A stretch of DNA of 64,000 nucleotides, from NCBI RefSeq assembly GCF_002835735.1, contig NZ_PISD01000030.1, positions 124,001-188,000 of the forward strand, read 5' to 3'. Of this stretch, positions 47,799-57,600 are shown in pieces. Positions within the stretch are counted from its first letter, which is position 1. Each line of letters starts with the position of its first letter. The notes under the pieces were generated by a model, which was not told where the DNA came from, searched no databases, and saw only the letters and a list, made by a program, of their open reading frames with translations. The position numbers were made by a program, and so were the translations under genes. This DNA is from Cytobacillus horneckiae (GTDB lineage Bacteria; Bacillota; Bacilli; Bacillales; Cytobacillaceae).

Positions 47799-48683
47799 CT
47801 ATATTTTATTGACTTGCATCTCGCTTAATTTCGCGTCTAAAAATGTCATTAAGTCACCTTTTAATTCTGGATCTTGCAGTGCCATTTCAATTGTTGTTTT
47901 AATGAAGCCTAGTTTTTCGCCGACGTCATGACGCTGGCCTTGAAAGTCATAGGCAAAGACTCTTTGGATTTGGTTTAGTTTTTGAATGGCGTCGGTTAGC
48001 TGGATTTCTCCGCCGGCTCCTAATTCCTGCTCTTCTAAGAACATGAAGATTTCAGGTGTTAGTATATAGCGGCCCATGATCGCCAGGTTGGATGGTGCGG
48101 TTCCTTGCTTTGGCTTTTCGACGAATTGATTGACTTGGTACCGTCTTCCTGTTTGCATTGCCGGGTCGATAATGCCATAGCGATGGGTTTCCTCTTCAGA
48201 CACCGTCTGTACCCCGATGATTGATGAGAGGGTCGATTCGTACTCGTCCATTAGCTGACGCAGGCAAGGTTTTTCGGATTGGACGATATCGTCTCCGAGC
48301 AATACAGCAAAGGGCTCATCGCCAATGAATTTGCGGGCGCACCAAACTGCATGTCCCAAACCATTTGGTTCTTTTTGTCTAATATAGTGAATATCCACTT
48401 TGGATGACTCTCTTACCTTTTCAAGCAGATCAAATTTTTGCTTTTGAATGAGGTTTTCTTCAAGTTCAAAGGAGTGATCAAAATGATCTTCAATCGCTCG
48501 CTTCCCTTTGCCTGTCACGATGATGATGTCCTCGATTCCTGAGGCTACTGCTTCTTCTACGATGTATTGGATCGTTGGTTTATCTACGATTGGCAGCATT
48601 TCCTTTGGCATTGCCTTTGTTGCTGGCAGGAATCTCGTTCCTAACCCAGCCGCTGGTATTATCGCTTTACGTACTTTTTTCAT
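47799..48683 (-). CDS. galU: UTP-glucose-1-phosphate uridylyltransferase
   Basis: A 294-residue GalU/GtaB enzyme making UDP-glucose. [30 protein letters not shown] is the nucleotide-binding opening, followed by [16 protein letters not shown] and the [10 protein letters not shown] and [10 protein letters not shown] metal-site segments. Length is normal. It feeds the dehydrogenase at the end of the operon. It lies 13 bp after the dehydratase gene. Confidence 0.95.
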   Translation of the reverse strand: MKKVRKAIIPAAGLGTRFLPATKAMPKEMLPIVDKPTIQYIVEEAVASGIEDIIIVTGKGKRAIEDHFDHSFELEENLIQKQKFDLLEKVRESSKVDIHYIRQKEPNGLGHAVWCARKFIGDEPFAVLLGDDIVQSEKPCLRQLMDEYESTLSSIIGVQTVSEEETHRYGIIDPAMQTGRRYQVNQFVEKPKQGTAPSNLAIMGRYILTPEIFMFLEEQELGAGGEIQLTDAIQKLNQIQRVFAYDFQGQRHDVGEKLGFIKTTIEMALQDPELKGDLMTFLDAKLSEMQVNKI

Positions 48684-48696
48684 GATAAATCCTCTC

Positions 48697-50517
48697 TTAT
48701 TTAACGATTGATAAAATATTGTTCTTCCTTTTATTTGCTACATTTAAGACAAACTCTCTAATTTCTTTCGAATTCATTCGGCTAAATTGTTCTATTAAAT
48801 ATTGAACTTCATTTTCCTGATCTAAGACGGCTTTGCCAATAAAGATTTTTGGGAAGACGGCTTGTTTGTGTATCTCTTTGTCACCGAGCAATTCCTCATA
48901 CATCTTTTCACCAGGGCGAATGCCCGTATATTGTATTCCGATTTCTTCTATTGTATAGCCAGATAATTGGATTAGATTTTTTGCCAAGTCGACAATTTTG
49001 ACCGGTTCTCCCATATCTAATACGAATACTTCTCCGCCTTCAGCAAGTGAGCCAGCTTGGAGAACAAGCCTTGAAGCCTCAGGAATAGTCATGAAATATC
49101 TCGTCATATCCGGATGTGTGACAGTAACAGGCCCGCCGATTTGTATTTGTTTTTTAAATAGCGGAATTACACTGCCTCTGCTGCCTAGCACATTTCCAAA
49201 TCGTACGGCAACAAACTTGGTTTTACTATGCTGGTCCAGCTGCTGTACAACCATTTCTGCGATTCGTTTCGTAGAACCCATTACATTTGTTGGATTGACC
49301 GCTTTGTCTGATGAAATCATCACAAAGGTGTCGACGGAAAATGTGTCTGCAGCTTCAGCGACATTTCTTGTGCCAAGGATATTATTTTTCACTGCTTCTT
49401 TCGGGTTGTACTCCATTAGCGGAACATGTTTATGTGCAGCTGCATGATAGATGACATGCGGCTTATATCTATCCATTGTTTCAAAAATTCTTTCCCTATC
49501 CTGAATATCTGCAATGACAGGGATGATTTCTATTTCATCCTTATATTGATTTTTTAATTCCATATCAATTTGATAGATTGAATTCTCTCCATGACCCAGT
49601 AATAAAATTTTGCTCGGCTGGAACTTGCAAATCTGGCGGGAAATTTCTGATCCTATCGAGCCGCCTGCACCAGTAACTAATATGGTTTTGCCTTTAATTG
49701 TTTTTGATATGCTCTCTATATCAAGTTCTACAGGCTCACGGCCAAGCAGGTCTTCCACTTGTACATCACGAAATTGATTGACCGATAGTTTGCCGAGCAT
49801 AATATCTTCAATTCGAGGCATTTTTACAGTTTTCGCTTTTGTTTTTGCGCATTCATCAAATATTTTCTGCATTTCCTCCTTGCTCAAAGAAGGAATGGCA
49901 ATAATGATTTTATCAATTCGTAACTTTTCAACTGTATTGCTTATTGTTTGTGAATTCCCAACTACTGGGATACCGTAAATCTGCAATTTGTATTTCGTCG
50001 GATTATCATCTATAAAGGCTACTGGCAAGATGCCCGTGTCTCGGTTATTTTTTAATTGCTTTACTAACATCGTTCCTGCCGCTCCTGCACCAACAATGAG
50101 TGCACGTGATAGATTTGGTTGCGGCTTAATATATCTATCTCTGTAAATTCGCCATGAAAAGCGCGATCCACCAATCAATATCACATGGAGCATCCACGTC
50201 ATAATCAAGGCCCTAAAATAAATATCCCCTATAATTACTTGCTGAAAGATAGCAGTCATGAGCACCGACCAAGTGACTGCCTTTACAATCGCAACTAGCT
50301 CCCCTACACTGGCATATTCCCACGCTTTGTTGTAAAGCTTGTAGATTGACGCAAATAAATGATGTGATATGAGCAGTGTAATAGAAGTTACTAATAATAC
50401 CTTTGATGTGAAAATCTGCAGCTGCGGATGGAGTATAAAATAACTGACATAGATGGCTGATAAAACGATTAAAGAATCTAACAGCACCCAAAATGTCATT
50501 CTTTTTTGATAGGTCAT
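48697..50517 (-). CDS. CapD/PglF-like UDP-N-acetylglucosamine 4,6-dehydratase
   Basis: A 606-residue membrane enzyme of the polysaccharide biosynthesis CapD/WbpM/PglF group. Four N-terminal helices (about 1-125) are followed by a CoA-binding-like fold ([17 protein letters not shown]) and the catalytic SDR domain ([55 protein letters not shown]). It makes the 4-keto-6-deoxy sugar used by the aminotransferase. Codon and base usage are closer to the flanking genome than the middle of the cluster. Confidence 0.93.
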   Translation of the reverse strand: MTYQKRMTFWVLLDSLIVLSAIYVSYFILHPQLQIFTSKVLLVTSITLLISHHLFASIYKLYNKAWEYASVGELVAIVKAVTWSVLMTAIFQQVIIGDIYFRALIMTWMLHVILIGGSRFSWRIYRDRYIKPQPNLSRALIVGAGAAGTMLVKQLKNNRDTGILPVAFIDDNPTKYKLQIYGIPVVGNSQTISNTVEKLRIDKIIIAIPSLSKEEMQKIFDECAKTKAKTVKMPRIEDIMLGKLSVNQFRDVQVEDLLGREPVELDIESISKTIKGKTILVTGAGGSIGSEISRQICKFQPSKILLLGHGENSIYQIDMELKNQYKDEIEIIPVIADIQDRERIFETMDRYKPHVIYHAAAHKHVPLMEYNPKEAVKNNILGTRNVAEAADTFSVDTFVMISSDKAVNPTNVMGSTKRIAEMVVQQLDQHSKTKFVAVRFGNVLGSRGSVIPLFKKQIQIGGPVTVTHPDMTRYFMTIPEASRLVLQAGSLAEGGEVFVLDMGEPVKIVDLAKNLIQLSGYTIEEIGIQYTGIRPGEKMYEELLGDKEIHKQAVFPKIFIGKAVLDQENEVQYLIEQFSRMNSKEIREFVLNVANKRKNNILSIVK

Positions 50518-50732
50518 TTGATATCCCCTCTTATCAATAATGATTCCTAGTTGTTTTAATCTTTATATGTATGATCATTCGCGTCAATTCAAGTAGATCG
50601 TTTTACCCAATATATATAAAAATACAACATTTGTCTTATTTTCAAACATTACTTTATACCTATAAAAAGACAATAGTTAATACCGATATTATCAATGATT
50701 ACAAGATTATCTGAATTTTTGATAACAAAGAC

Positions 50733-51494
50733 CTAAAAGATACCTAGGATCTTTTTCCTTTTTATTTTCGTTGGTATTTCTTTATAAATGTTTTGCCCAT
50801 CCACGACTAATTGTGCGTTTTCAGTTAATAAATAAACCATATCCATTCCGTATTCTTTTTCAATTACATCTAAGGCTTCATTGAAACGAAAGGATCGACT
50901 AGTAATGTTATGTGCATCTGAGGCGATAAAATGAGTGAGGTTCGCTTCGATGATTTGTTGTGTAAATTTCTTTATATTTTTGCCAAAATGTCCACATACA
51001 CTGGATGAAGTTATTTGGGTTAGCGCTCCCTTATCAACCAAGTTATATAATATGTCAGGTTGTTGGATTAGCTGTGCATTTCTTTCTGGGTGAACAATAA
51101 TCGGTATGATTCCTTCTAAAAGAAGGTTATATAAGAGGCCCTCTGCATATTTAGGGACGTGATCAGCCGGAAATTCAATAAATAGATATTGTGTTTCACA
51201 AAGTGTTTGGATCTTACCTTGATTGTAATCCTGAAGGATATCACCGTAGATTCTCACTTCTTGGCCTGGATAGATAGTTAGTGGGATGTTTTCTGCTAGT
51301 AATCTATCATTTAAATCTTTTACACCATTTACAATTTTTTGTTTTTCGTTTTGATACTTATGGTTGTAATGAGGAGTGGCAACAATCGACTGAATTCCAT
51401 TATTTATAGCTTCTTTTGCCATTTCTATACTATCTTCCATTGTTTGTGCGCCATCATCCATATCCGCTAAAATATGACAGTGCAAATCAACCAT
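50733..51494 (-). CDS. ywqE: PHP-type protein-tyrosine phosphatase (CpsB/YwqE family)
   Basis: A manganese-dependent tyrosine phosphatase of about 253 residues that reverses phosphorylation of the CpsD-like kinase. The N-terminal MVDLHCHILADMDDGAQ carries the HxH metal site; IVATPHYNHKY, EVRIYGDIL, PIIVHPERNAQL and FIASDAHNI hold the other ligands. ATG 51494 is the better start (GGAGGTG eight bases before). It is the third gene of the regulatory trio, followed by a 215-bp gap and the dehydratase. Confidence 0.92.
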   Translation of the reverse strand: MVDLHCHILADMDDGAQTMEDSIEMAKEAINNGIQSIVATPHYNHKYQNEKQKIVNGVKDLNDRLLAENIPLTIYPGQEVRIYGDILQDYNQGKIQTLCETQYLFIEFPADHVPKYAEGLLYNLLLEGIIPIIVHPERNAQLIQQPDILYNLVDKGALTQITSSSVCGHFGKNIKKFTQQIIEANLTHFIASDAHNITSRSFRFNEALDVIEKEYGMDMVYLLTENAQLVVDGQNIYKEIPTKIKRKKILGIF

Positions 51495-51603
51495 TACCAA
51501 ACACCTCCATTATTTCCTTTTTTGTAAATTAACTGATTATTTTGTCATATTATCACTATTCACTTTGTTAGTTAATAGCGAAACATGTCGAATGACACAT
51601 TTC

Positions 51604-52311
51604 CTATTTACCGTAATAATAGTATTGATCAGATTCCTTCATTTTAACGTTATTTAGAATAACCCCTAGTATTTTCCCCTTTGCCGCTTGCAGCAATTCT
51701 TTGGCCTTGAGCAGCTGGTCCTTCTCTGTTTTTTTACTTTTCGCTACTAATATTGTTCCGTCACATTTATTAGATAGAATTTGTGCATCCGTCACTGCAA
51801 GCAATGGCGGTGTATCGAACATGACTAAGTCATATTGGTCTAAAGCTTCATCTAAGAAGCGATCCATCGCTTTCGATCCTAGCATTTCTGAAGGATTTGG
51901 CGGGATTGGTCCGCTCGTTAATACGGACAAATTTTCAATATCAGTCTCTTGTACAGTGTCTATAATTGAAGTTTGGTTAGATAAAATATTTGATAATCCA
52001 CGCGTATTTAATAGATTAAATGTATAGTGAGCCGTTGGTTTACGTAAGTCTGCATCAACGATGAGCACCTTTTTTCCCTGCTGAGCAAAAACAACGGCAA
52101 GATTTGCTGATGTAGTGGATTTCCCTTCTGATGGCCCTGCAGATGTCACCATGATGGTTCTAACCTCTTCGTCCAATGAAGAAAATTCTATATTGGTCCT
52201 TATTGTCCGGTATTGTTCTGCAACCGGGGACTTCGGTTTAATTTTCGCAATTAATTTCCTTCTTGTCTGCATTGCTGATTGCTTCTTACCTTTCAGTGCC
52301 AACTGACTCAC
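51604..52311 (-). CDS. ywqD: Bacterial tyrosine kinase (CpsD/YwqD family)
   Basis: A 235-residue BY-kinase. Walker A is GPSEGKSTTSANLA (about residue 60), Walker A' is VLIVDADLRKP, and Walker B is LVMFDTPPLLA. The C-terminal tyrosine cluster YYYYGK is the autophosphorylation tail. The frame opens on GTG 52311, but a TTG at 52302 is better spaced after AAGGGG. It overlaps the modulator gene. Phosphorylation state with the modulator and the phosphatase sets polymer length and export. Confidence 0.93.
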   Translation of the reverse strand: MSQLALKGKKQSAMQTRRKLIAKIKPKSPVAEQYRTIRTNIEFSSLDEEVRTIMVTSAGPSEGKSTTSANLAVVFAQQGKKVLIVDADLRKPTAHYTFNLLNTRGLSNILSNQTSIIDTVQETDIENLSVLTSGPIPPNPSEMLGSKAMDRFLDEALDQYDLVMFDTPPLLAVTDAQILSNKCDGTILVAKSKKTEKDQLLKAKELLQAAKGKILGVILNNVKMKESDQYYYYGK

Positions 52312-53032
52312 CCCTTACACTTGCTCTCCGAACTGACCGGCTTGTTTGTTCTTCCATTTCGTCAATCGTCGCAATTTTGCCTAATAGAGGCAATCCGATT
52401 ACTTTTTCAATATCTTCTTCATTTTTCACAGTATTATCGAGGTATTCCAGAAGGAAAGATAAGCCAACTCCGGCCATTAAACCAACAACAAGGGCGATAG
52501 CGATATTTAATAATGGCTGCGGCTTCACAGGTGATTGATTCTCTCCTACTTCAGCCTTTGCAAGGATCGTTACATTATTGATTTTCATAATATTTGCAAT
52601 TTCCTTTTGGAAGACTTCAGCTGTTTTATTTGCAATAGCTGCCGCCTGCTCTGGACTTTCATCCTGAACAGAAATGTTTACAACTTGAGAATTTTGTTCA
52701 CTTTGAACGGTAATTTTTTCATTTAATTGTCTCGTTGATTCTGATAAATTAAGCTCTTGCTTTACGATATCTAAGATTGCTGGACTCTTGATGATGACAT
52801 TATATGTATTGATTAATTGCAAATTCGTTTGAACTTCAGTCGTACTATATTGTTGATCTTCTTTTGCTTGATTTACTAAAATTTGTGTAGAAGATTGATA
52901 GATTGGCGTTAAGATAAAGTAACTAACCACTCCGCTAATCATAACAGCCGCTAATACAATAGAAATAATTAGGACTATTCTCTTCTTCAATATTAGAAAT
53001 AATTCTTTTAGACTAATAGTTTCTTCCATCAT
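52286..53032 (-). CDS. ywqC: Chain-length regulator and kinase modulator (CpsC/YwqC family)
   Basis: A 248-residue Wzz-type protein with two membrane segments (about 18-38 and 175-195) and an outside loop between. SLKELFLILKKRIVLII at the start and PVKPQPLLNIAIALVVGLMAGVGLSFLLEYLDNTVK with the proline-rich motif before the second helix are diagnostic. The cytoplasmic tail activates the kinase encoded next, with which it overlaps by 26 bases. It is the first gene of the polysaccharide operon. The second codon (ATG, 53029) has better spacing to GGAGGAA. Confidence 0.92.
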   Translation of the reverse strand: MMEETISLKELFLILKKRIVLIISIVLAAVMISGVVSYFILTPIYQSSTQILVNQAKEDQQYSTTEVQTNLQLINTYNVIIKSPAILDIVKQELNLSESTRQLNEKITVQSEQNSQVVNISVQDESPEQAAAIANKTAEVFQKEIANIMKINNVTILAKAEVGENQSPVKPQPLLNIAIALVVGLMAGVGLSFLLEYLDNTVKNEEDIEKVIGLPLLGKIATIDEMEEQTSRSVRRASVRGESVGTER

Positions 53033-53254
53033 TTCCTCCTGGCAACTTATTAAAACAAAGTATAGTATAACACAATTTTAGACAATTAATTGCATAATAA
53101 TATCTATTTATCCCAAAATTTAATATTTTTTTTGGCAAGTTTTCTTTTGTATACTATTATTTAACAATAACCTCTAGTAATTTAGTAGTATATTTTTATA
53201 ATTGGTAGTAATTACATATTTTTCAGATTAATTAGGTCAATTGGGGGTATTAAT

Positions 53255-54013
53255 GTGAGGAATTTACTTGTTTTTTTATTAGTTGTTGTTTCTGTAGGTA
53301 TTTTATTTTTTAGCCATAGTTATTGGGAAGAAAAGACTACATTTACGAGTGGAATGAAAACAAATGAGAGGAACGAAGATTTGACTGTAGATGAGCGCGG
53401 CAGTGGCGGTGATGATTATTTAGGAAAAGCAGGAAAATGGCCTCAGTCTGCAAAGTATCGATATGAGAAGCTACTGCTAGAGGAAATCCCTTTTCAAATT
53501 GTCATTGCCGGTTCTTCTTCTAACATGGAGAATGAGAGAAGCTGGGCAACCTTAACGAAGGATGCTATTAAACGAGCTTATGGAGAGACTGCGACCGTAG
53601 ATTTGCTTTCATTTGCCGGAAACTCTGCCGAATTCGATGTTGAGAATATTACTGGGAATGAACCTGACTTAGTCTTGTTAGAGCCGTTTTTAATGGCGGA
53701 TAATTCTTTAGGTTTTATTTCTTATGATGAACTGTCTGGTTGGATAGATGATATTTATAGCGCAAACGAAGAAGCAACAGTTATTCTTCAGGCTGCCAAT
53801 CCTTTTTATATGCCTGAAAAGTATCAGCAACAAGTGAATGAGTTAATGGTATTTGCAGAAGAGAATAATCTTGTGTTTTTAGATCATTGGGAAGCTTGGC
53901 CAGATACAGATGATGACACAATCTCTGATTACCTCACAAACCTGTATTATCCTAATGAACTCGGTCATGAGCTGTGGTCCGATTATCTAATTAACTATTT
54001 TATTTCAGAGTAA
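53255..54013 (+). CDS. SGNH/GDSL-like secreted or membrane-anchored protein
   Basis: A 252-residue protein divergent from the polysaccharide operon. Residues 4-20 form a membrane anchor or uncleaved signal. The middle has IVIAGSSSNMENERSWATL (block I-like GxS), DLLSFAGNSAEFDVE (block II-like G/N) and a C-terminal FYYPNELGHELWSDYL (block V-like, with H but the usual D replaced). So an SGNH esterase fold is likely, with a possibly altered catalytic pair. The start is a GTG with GGGGG upstream. Place beside a polysaccharide operon suggests acyl or O-acetyl ester work at the cell surface. Confidence 0.78.
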   Translation: MRNLLVFLLVVVSVGILFFSHSYWEEKTTFTSGMKTNERNEDLTVDERGSGGDDYLGKAGKWPQSAKYRYEKLLLEEIPFQIVIAGSSSNMENERSWATLTKDAIKRAYGETATVDLLSFAGNSAEFDVENITGNEPDLVLLEPFLMADNSLGFISYDELSGWIDDIYSANEEATVILQAANPFYMPEKYQQQVNELMVFAEENNLVFLDHWEAWPDTDDDTISDYLTNLYYPNELGHELWSDYLINYFISE

Positions 54014-54018
54014 TGAAA

Positions 54019-54057
54019 AAGGGAGGCTCCAATTTTCTGAAGAGCCTCCCTTTCTAT
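54019..54057. terminator. Bidirectional terminator between SGNH gene and LPXTG gene
   Basis: AAAGGGAGGCTC pairs with GAGCCTCCCTTT around a loop of about 12 bases. The convergent genes end on either side. Confidence 0.9.
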
Positions 54058-57000
54058 TATCCTTGGACTTTTCTCTTTCTTGAAACGAGGAGTAAAATCA
54101 TTCCTGCTAACAAGATGGTTACGCCCATCGCGATGTAATTGTACATATTTGTTGATGTGTTTGGCAGTTTTTTGCCTGTTTGTTTCTTTTTGTCTTCACC
54201 CTGCTTGTTTGGCTTAGAGCCGAAGTTTTGCTTTTTATCATCGATAATGTCTGATGGTTTTTTAGAGCCGCCTGGCGTTTTGCCTGGTGGTGGTGTTTGC
54301 CCGTCTCCATCACCTGGGTTGCCGTCCTCGCTGTCAGTAGTTGCTTTTGAGAAAGTATAGCCAAGCAGCTCATCTTCTTCTGACCATGCATAAAGCTCTA
54401 CTTTATAAAGTGTATCTGACTCTAGTTCTTCGAATACATATTCTAATGTATCTGGTTCAACCGAATCATAAATCTCGCCATCTAAGATTAAATCATACTC
54501 ATAAACTTCTTCTTCGCCTTCGTATACCCATGCTGCATTAATCGTATCTGTAGTTGTTTGAATGTCTGTGAAATATAAATCTTCACTTAATGTATGAACA
54601 AGCTCGTATGCCCAATCAACTTCTTCACCATCTGCATTTACCGCTTCAATCTCAACTTCATAGCTAGAATTTGGCGCTAAACCAGTGTATAAGTAGCTGT
54701 TAGCTGAAGCTGGAACGTTGTCAACTTTCTCTCCGTCAAGGTACAGATTATAGCTCTCAATCTTTTCCTCGCCTTCATATGCCCAAGTTACATTTACAGA
54801 ATCATAGGATGATTCCCAGTCGGAAATATAGAAAAACACTTCCTCAGTCGCTTCACCGTAATCAACCATGACTCCTCTTGCAATCAATTCTTCAATGACC
54901 TTCATCGCGTCTGAGCCTTCAGAAATATCTAACGTCTGGATATTGACTAAAGATACGTAGAATAAATATGGAAGGTCAAGCAATGTCTTAATATTCGTTA
55001 ATTCTGTTTCATCCGCAACTAACATTTGTAAATGTCTCATGCCTTTTAACGGGCTAAGGTCTGTTACCGGGTTGCCAGTAAGAATTAAAATCTCCATTCT
55101 TGAAAGCATATCTGTTGCTGCCCAGTCAAGGCTAGACATTGCAGTATAAGCGGCTGATAAACCGAGAATAGGCAAGTTAGATAATGCACTATAGTCTGAT
55201 AGCGGGTTGAAATCAACTGTTAAATATTGAAGTCTGTTTGCTCCTTCTAACCCTTTCAAACTTGCTAATTCATTGCCAGTAAGATCAAGCTCCACTAGAT
55301 TATTTAATGATGATAGGTTCGGTAGCTTCTTAAGGTCATTTCCTGCTAAACCTAATGCATTAAGGTTTTTAAGGCCAAGAATCGGTGAAAAGTCTTTTAC
55401 GCCTAAATATGAAACATATAGTGACGAGAGGTTTGTCAGTGATTTTATTGGATGAAGATTTATTACACCTGTTTCATCAAGATCAAGATAAGCAAGTTTT
55501 GTTAGTCCTTGAATCGGTGTTAAATCTACAACCTTCGTGCCCCATAGAGAAAGCGTTTCTAGGTTTACTGCCTTTTCTAAGCCAGAAAGGTTTTTAATAT
55601 TTTCTCCATCTACCATTAGTTGTGTTAATCTTTCCATGTCGCTTTCTCTTATATCTCTATCTAAACCTAATGTTCTCTTAATCGCACTTGCCAGGTTTTT
55701 ATCCTTGATTTTCACAGCTTCGCCAGTTGGTTCTTCTGCTGTTTTAATTTTCATAGTTAATTTACCAATGAGGCGATTGCTTTCATATGCTTTAATAACA
55801 ATTTCATATTCTGTATTTGCCTTCAGATTAGTAAACGTTTTATCCCAAGTATCACCTGAGAGCTCTTCCTTTTTTCCATCAATAGATACGATAAAGCTGT
55901 CTGGATAGGAATCAAAATTGGCTTCTGGCCAATAATCCCATACGACTTGAATTTTTGATTCATTAACAAAGCCTTTTTCCACATAAAGATTTAGGTCAGA
56001 TTCATAATCGCTGTATACGGTAATGCCTTTCGCTTCAAGCTCACTTATTACTTTTTGCGCTGCTGGACTCTCAGCAATCCAGAGTTCACCGTACAAATAA
56101 ACGATTTGTAAGTTTGGCATAGATTTTAAGAAATCCAGATTTGGTAAATTTGTATGGGACACATAAAGTTCCTTAATGTTTGTTAAACCTGTGATGACAC
56201 TCGTATCCTTGATAGTTAAACCACTAACATCCAGAGTATTTAGTTTATTTAGATTTTTGATCGGAGAAAGATCTGTAATACTGTTATAGCCAATAAATAA
56301 TTGTTCAAGGTTTACTGCGTGCTGCAATCCTTCTAATGATTCAACAAATAACCAAGAGATGGATAATGATTTTAATTTTTCAATATCTGTTTGATAGATT
56401 TCACGCTTAAGTCCTAGTTCTTCTTGTACTGCTAAATAAAGTGCTTCATCTTTAAATTCAACTGGCTTTCCTTGCGGAGCAGGTGAAGTTTTAATTTCAA
56501 GCTCGCTAGATACAGCCACTTTTCCATCTTTCAAGCCATCAATTCTGATTTTATACGTTTTATCAGCTTCAAGGCCTTCTATGTGATAATAAGATTGATA
56601 ACCTGGTAATGTTGCTTTTAGTTCATCATTGACGTAAACTTCAAAATCTTCTTCATCATTCGGATTCCATGATATTTGTGCAGACGTGTCTGTTACACGG
56701 TGTGCAACTGCTCCAAATTCATGAACTGGCTGCTCCTCTGTTTCTTCTGTTTTCTCTTCTTCTTTAGCAGGATTTTCTTCAGGAGCGGTCGCTGTTTCTT
56801 CTTCAGTAGCTGGTGCTTCTGTTTCATCCGGCTGCGCCGGTTCGCTCTCTTCTGACTGAGTTTCATCCTTAGTAGAAACAGTCATTTGGTTACTTGACGT
56901 TTTTTCTTGAGTGATGGAGTATGTATACTCATCATTCTCTATTACTTTCTCGTCAGTATATTCATAAACTGTGTATACCTTTGTTTGATCGGGATTTTTT

Positions 57001-57308
57001 TCTGTAGCAAGCGGTTTAAGCGTAACAAGAACGAGTTCTTCGTTTTTCTTGATTGTGAACGCTTGTCCCTCTTCCGGTAAAGTTAGCTCTGTATCAGAAA
57101 CAATACGCCATTTAAGCTTTACTTTTCCCTCTTCAAACTTTGGTTCCTGCAGCTGAATGTCGAATGCTGCCTCTGTTGCTGTTGTTGCCTCAGTGCCCTC
57201 AGTATCCGTATTTTCTTCAATTGTGTCTGTTGTTGTCGCATACACAGATGATCCGAAGATAGAGAATACCAACATCACACTAAGTAGCAGATGGAAATAT
57301 TTCTTCAT
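54057..57308 (-). CDS. LPXTG-anchored surface protein with leucine-rich and fibronectin-III repeats
   Basis: A 1083-residue wall protein. Signal peptide (about 1-24, ends SSVYA), then a Glu/Thr-rich region (150-200). Fibronectin-III-like units lie at about 200-280, 440-530, 830-910 and 915-990. Two internalin-like blocks of 22-residue leucine-rich repeats lie between them: one at about 290-425 (NLEQLFIGYNSITDLSPIKN) and one at about 535-815 (NLNALGLAGNDLKKLPNLSS). A Lys/Gly/Pro tail leads to sortase motif LPNTS (1048-1052), a hydrophobic span and RKRK. LPXTS-type motifs suit housekeeping or SrtD-like sortases. RBS is AAGGGGGAG. Upstream sequence has Spo0A-like boxes. Role in adhesion or biofilm is inferred. 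Confidence 0.93.
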   Translation of the reverse strand: MKKYFHLLLSVMLVFSIFGSSVYATTTDTIEENTDTEGTEATTATEAAFDIQLQEPKFEEGKVKLKWRIVSDTELTLPEEGQAFTIKKNEELVLVTLKPLATEKNPDQTKVYTVYEYTDEKVIENDEYTYSITQEKTSSNQMTVSTKDETQSEESEPAQPDETEAPATEEETATAPEENPAKEEEKTEETEEQPVHEFGAVAHRVTDTSAQISWNPNDEEDFEVYVNDELKATLPGYQSYYHIEGLEADKTYKIRIDGLKDGKVAVSSELEIKTSPAPQGKPVEFKDEALYLAVQEELGLKREIYQTDIEKLKSLSISWLFVESLEGLQHAVNLEQLFIGYNSITDLSPIKNLNKLNTLDVSGLTIKDTSVITGLTNIKELYVSHTNLPNLDFLKSMPNLQIVYLYGELWIAESPAAQKVISELEAKGITVYSDYESDLNLYVEKGFVNESKIQVVWDYWPEANFDSYPDSFIVSIDGKKEELSGDTWDKTFTNLKANTEYEIVIKAYESNRLIGKLTMKIKTAEEPTGEAVKIKDKNLASAIKRTLGLDRDIRESDMERLTQLMVDGENIKNLSGLEKAVNLETLSLWGTKVVDLTPIQGLTKLAYLDLDETGVINLHPIKSLTNLSSLYVSYLGVKDFSPILGLKNLNALGLAGNDLKKLPNLSSLNNLVELDLTGNELASLKGLEGANRLQYLTVDFNPLSDYSALSNLPILGLSAAYTAMSSLDWAATDMLSRMEILILTGNPVTDLSPLKGMRHLQMLVADETELTNIKTLLDLPYLFYVSLVNIQTLDISEGSDAMKVIEELIARGVMVDYGEATEEVFFYISDWESSYDSVNVTWAYEGEEKIESYNLYLDGEKVDNVPASANSYLYTGLAPNSSYEVEIEAVNADGEEVDWAYELVHTLSEDLYFTDIQTTTDTINAAWVYEGEEEVYEYDLILDGEIYDSVEPDTLEYVFEELESDTLYKVELYAWSEEDELLGYTFSKATTDSEDGNPGDGDGQTPPPGKTPGGSKKPSDIIDDKKQNFGSKPNKQGEDKKKQTGKKLPNTSTNMYNYIAMGVTILLAGMILLLVSRKRKVQG

Positions 57309-57395
57309 TGATAATTACTCCCCCTTTGTATGTTACTGGAAAATCTTCCTTTTATATTCTAAATCTAAGAGAATCATATAACGAACATTCAAAAA

Positions 57396-57431
57396 AGTAT
57401 AGACACTTCTCGCTATATATTTTTCGACAAA
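57396..57431 (-). promoter_or_regulatory. Candidate Spo0A-activated promoter of the LPXTG gene
   Basis: A perfect 0A box, TTTGTCGAA on the minus strand (57423-57431), overlaps where a -35 box would sit 17 bases before TATACT (57396-57401). There is no good -35 hexamer. CTTGTCGAA (57471-57479) and TTTGTCGGT (57491-57499) are further partial boxes. This layout is typical of Spo0A-activated σA promoters. Confidence 0.5.
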
Positions 57432-57540
57432 ATTAGATATTGACACCAGATCTCCAACTGCTTACAAACCCTTGTCGAAATACGTTCAATTTTGTCGGTT
57501 TATGGAGGATTTTGTAGGTGACAGGTACCTATTTTAAATA

Positions 57541-57573
57541 GAACAAGGGACTTGCCTTCGGCAAGTCCCTTGT
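57541..57573 (-). terminator. Hairpin after the PBP gene
   Basis: ACAAGGGACTTGCC pairs with GGCAAGTCCCTTGT over a three-base loop. The following T content on the minus strand is modest, so termination is probable but not certain. Confidence 0.7.
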
Positions 57574-57600
57574 TTAGTGCTTTATAGTGTATAGCGGGTA

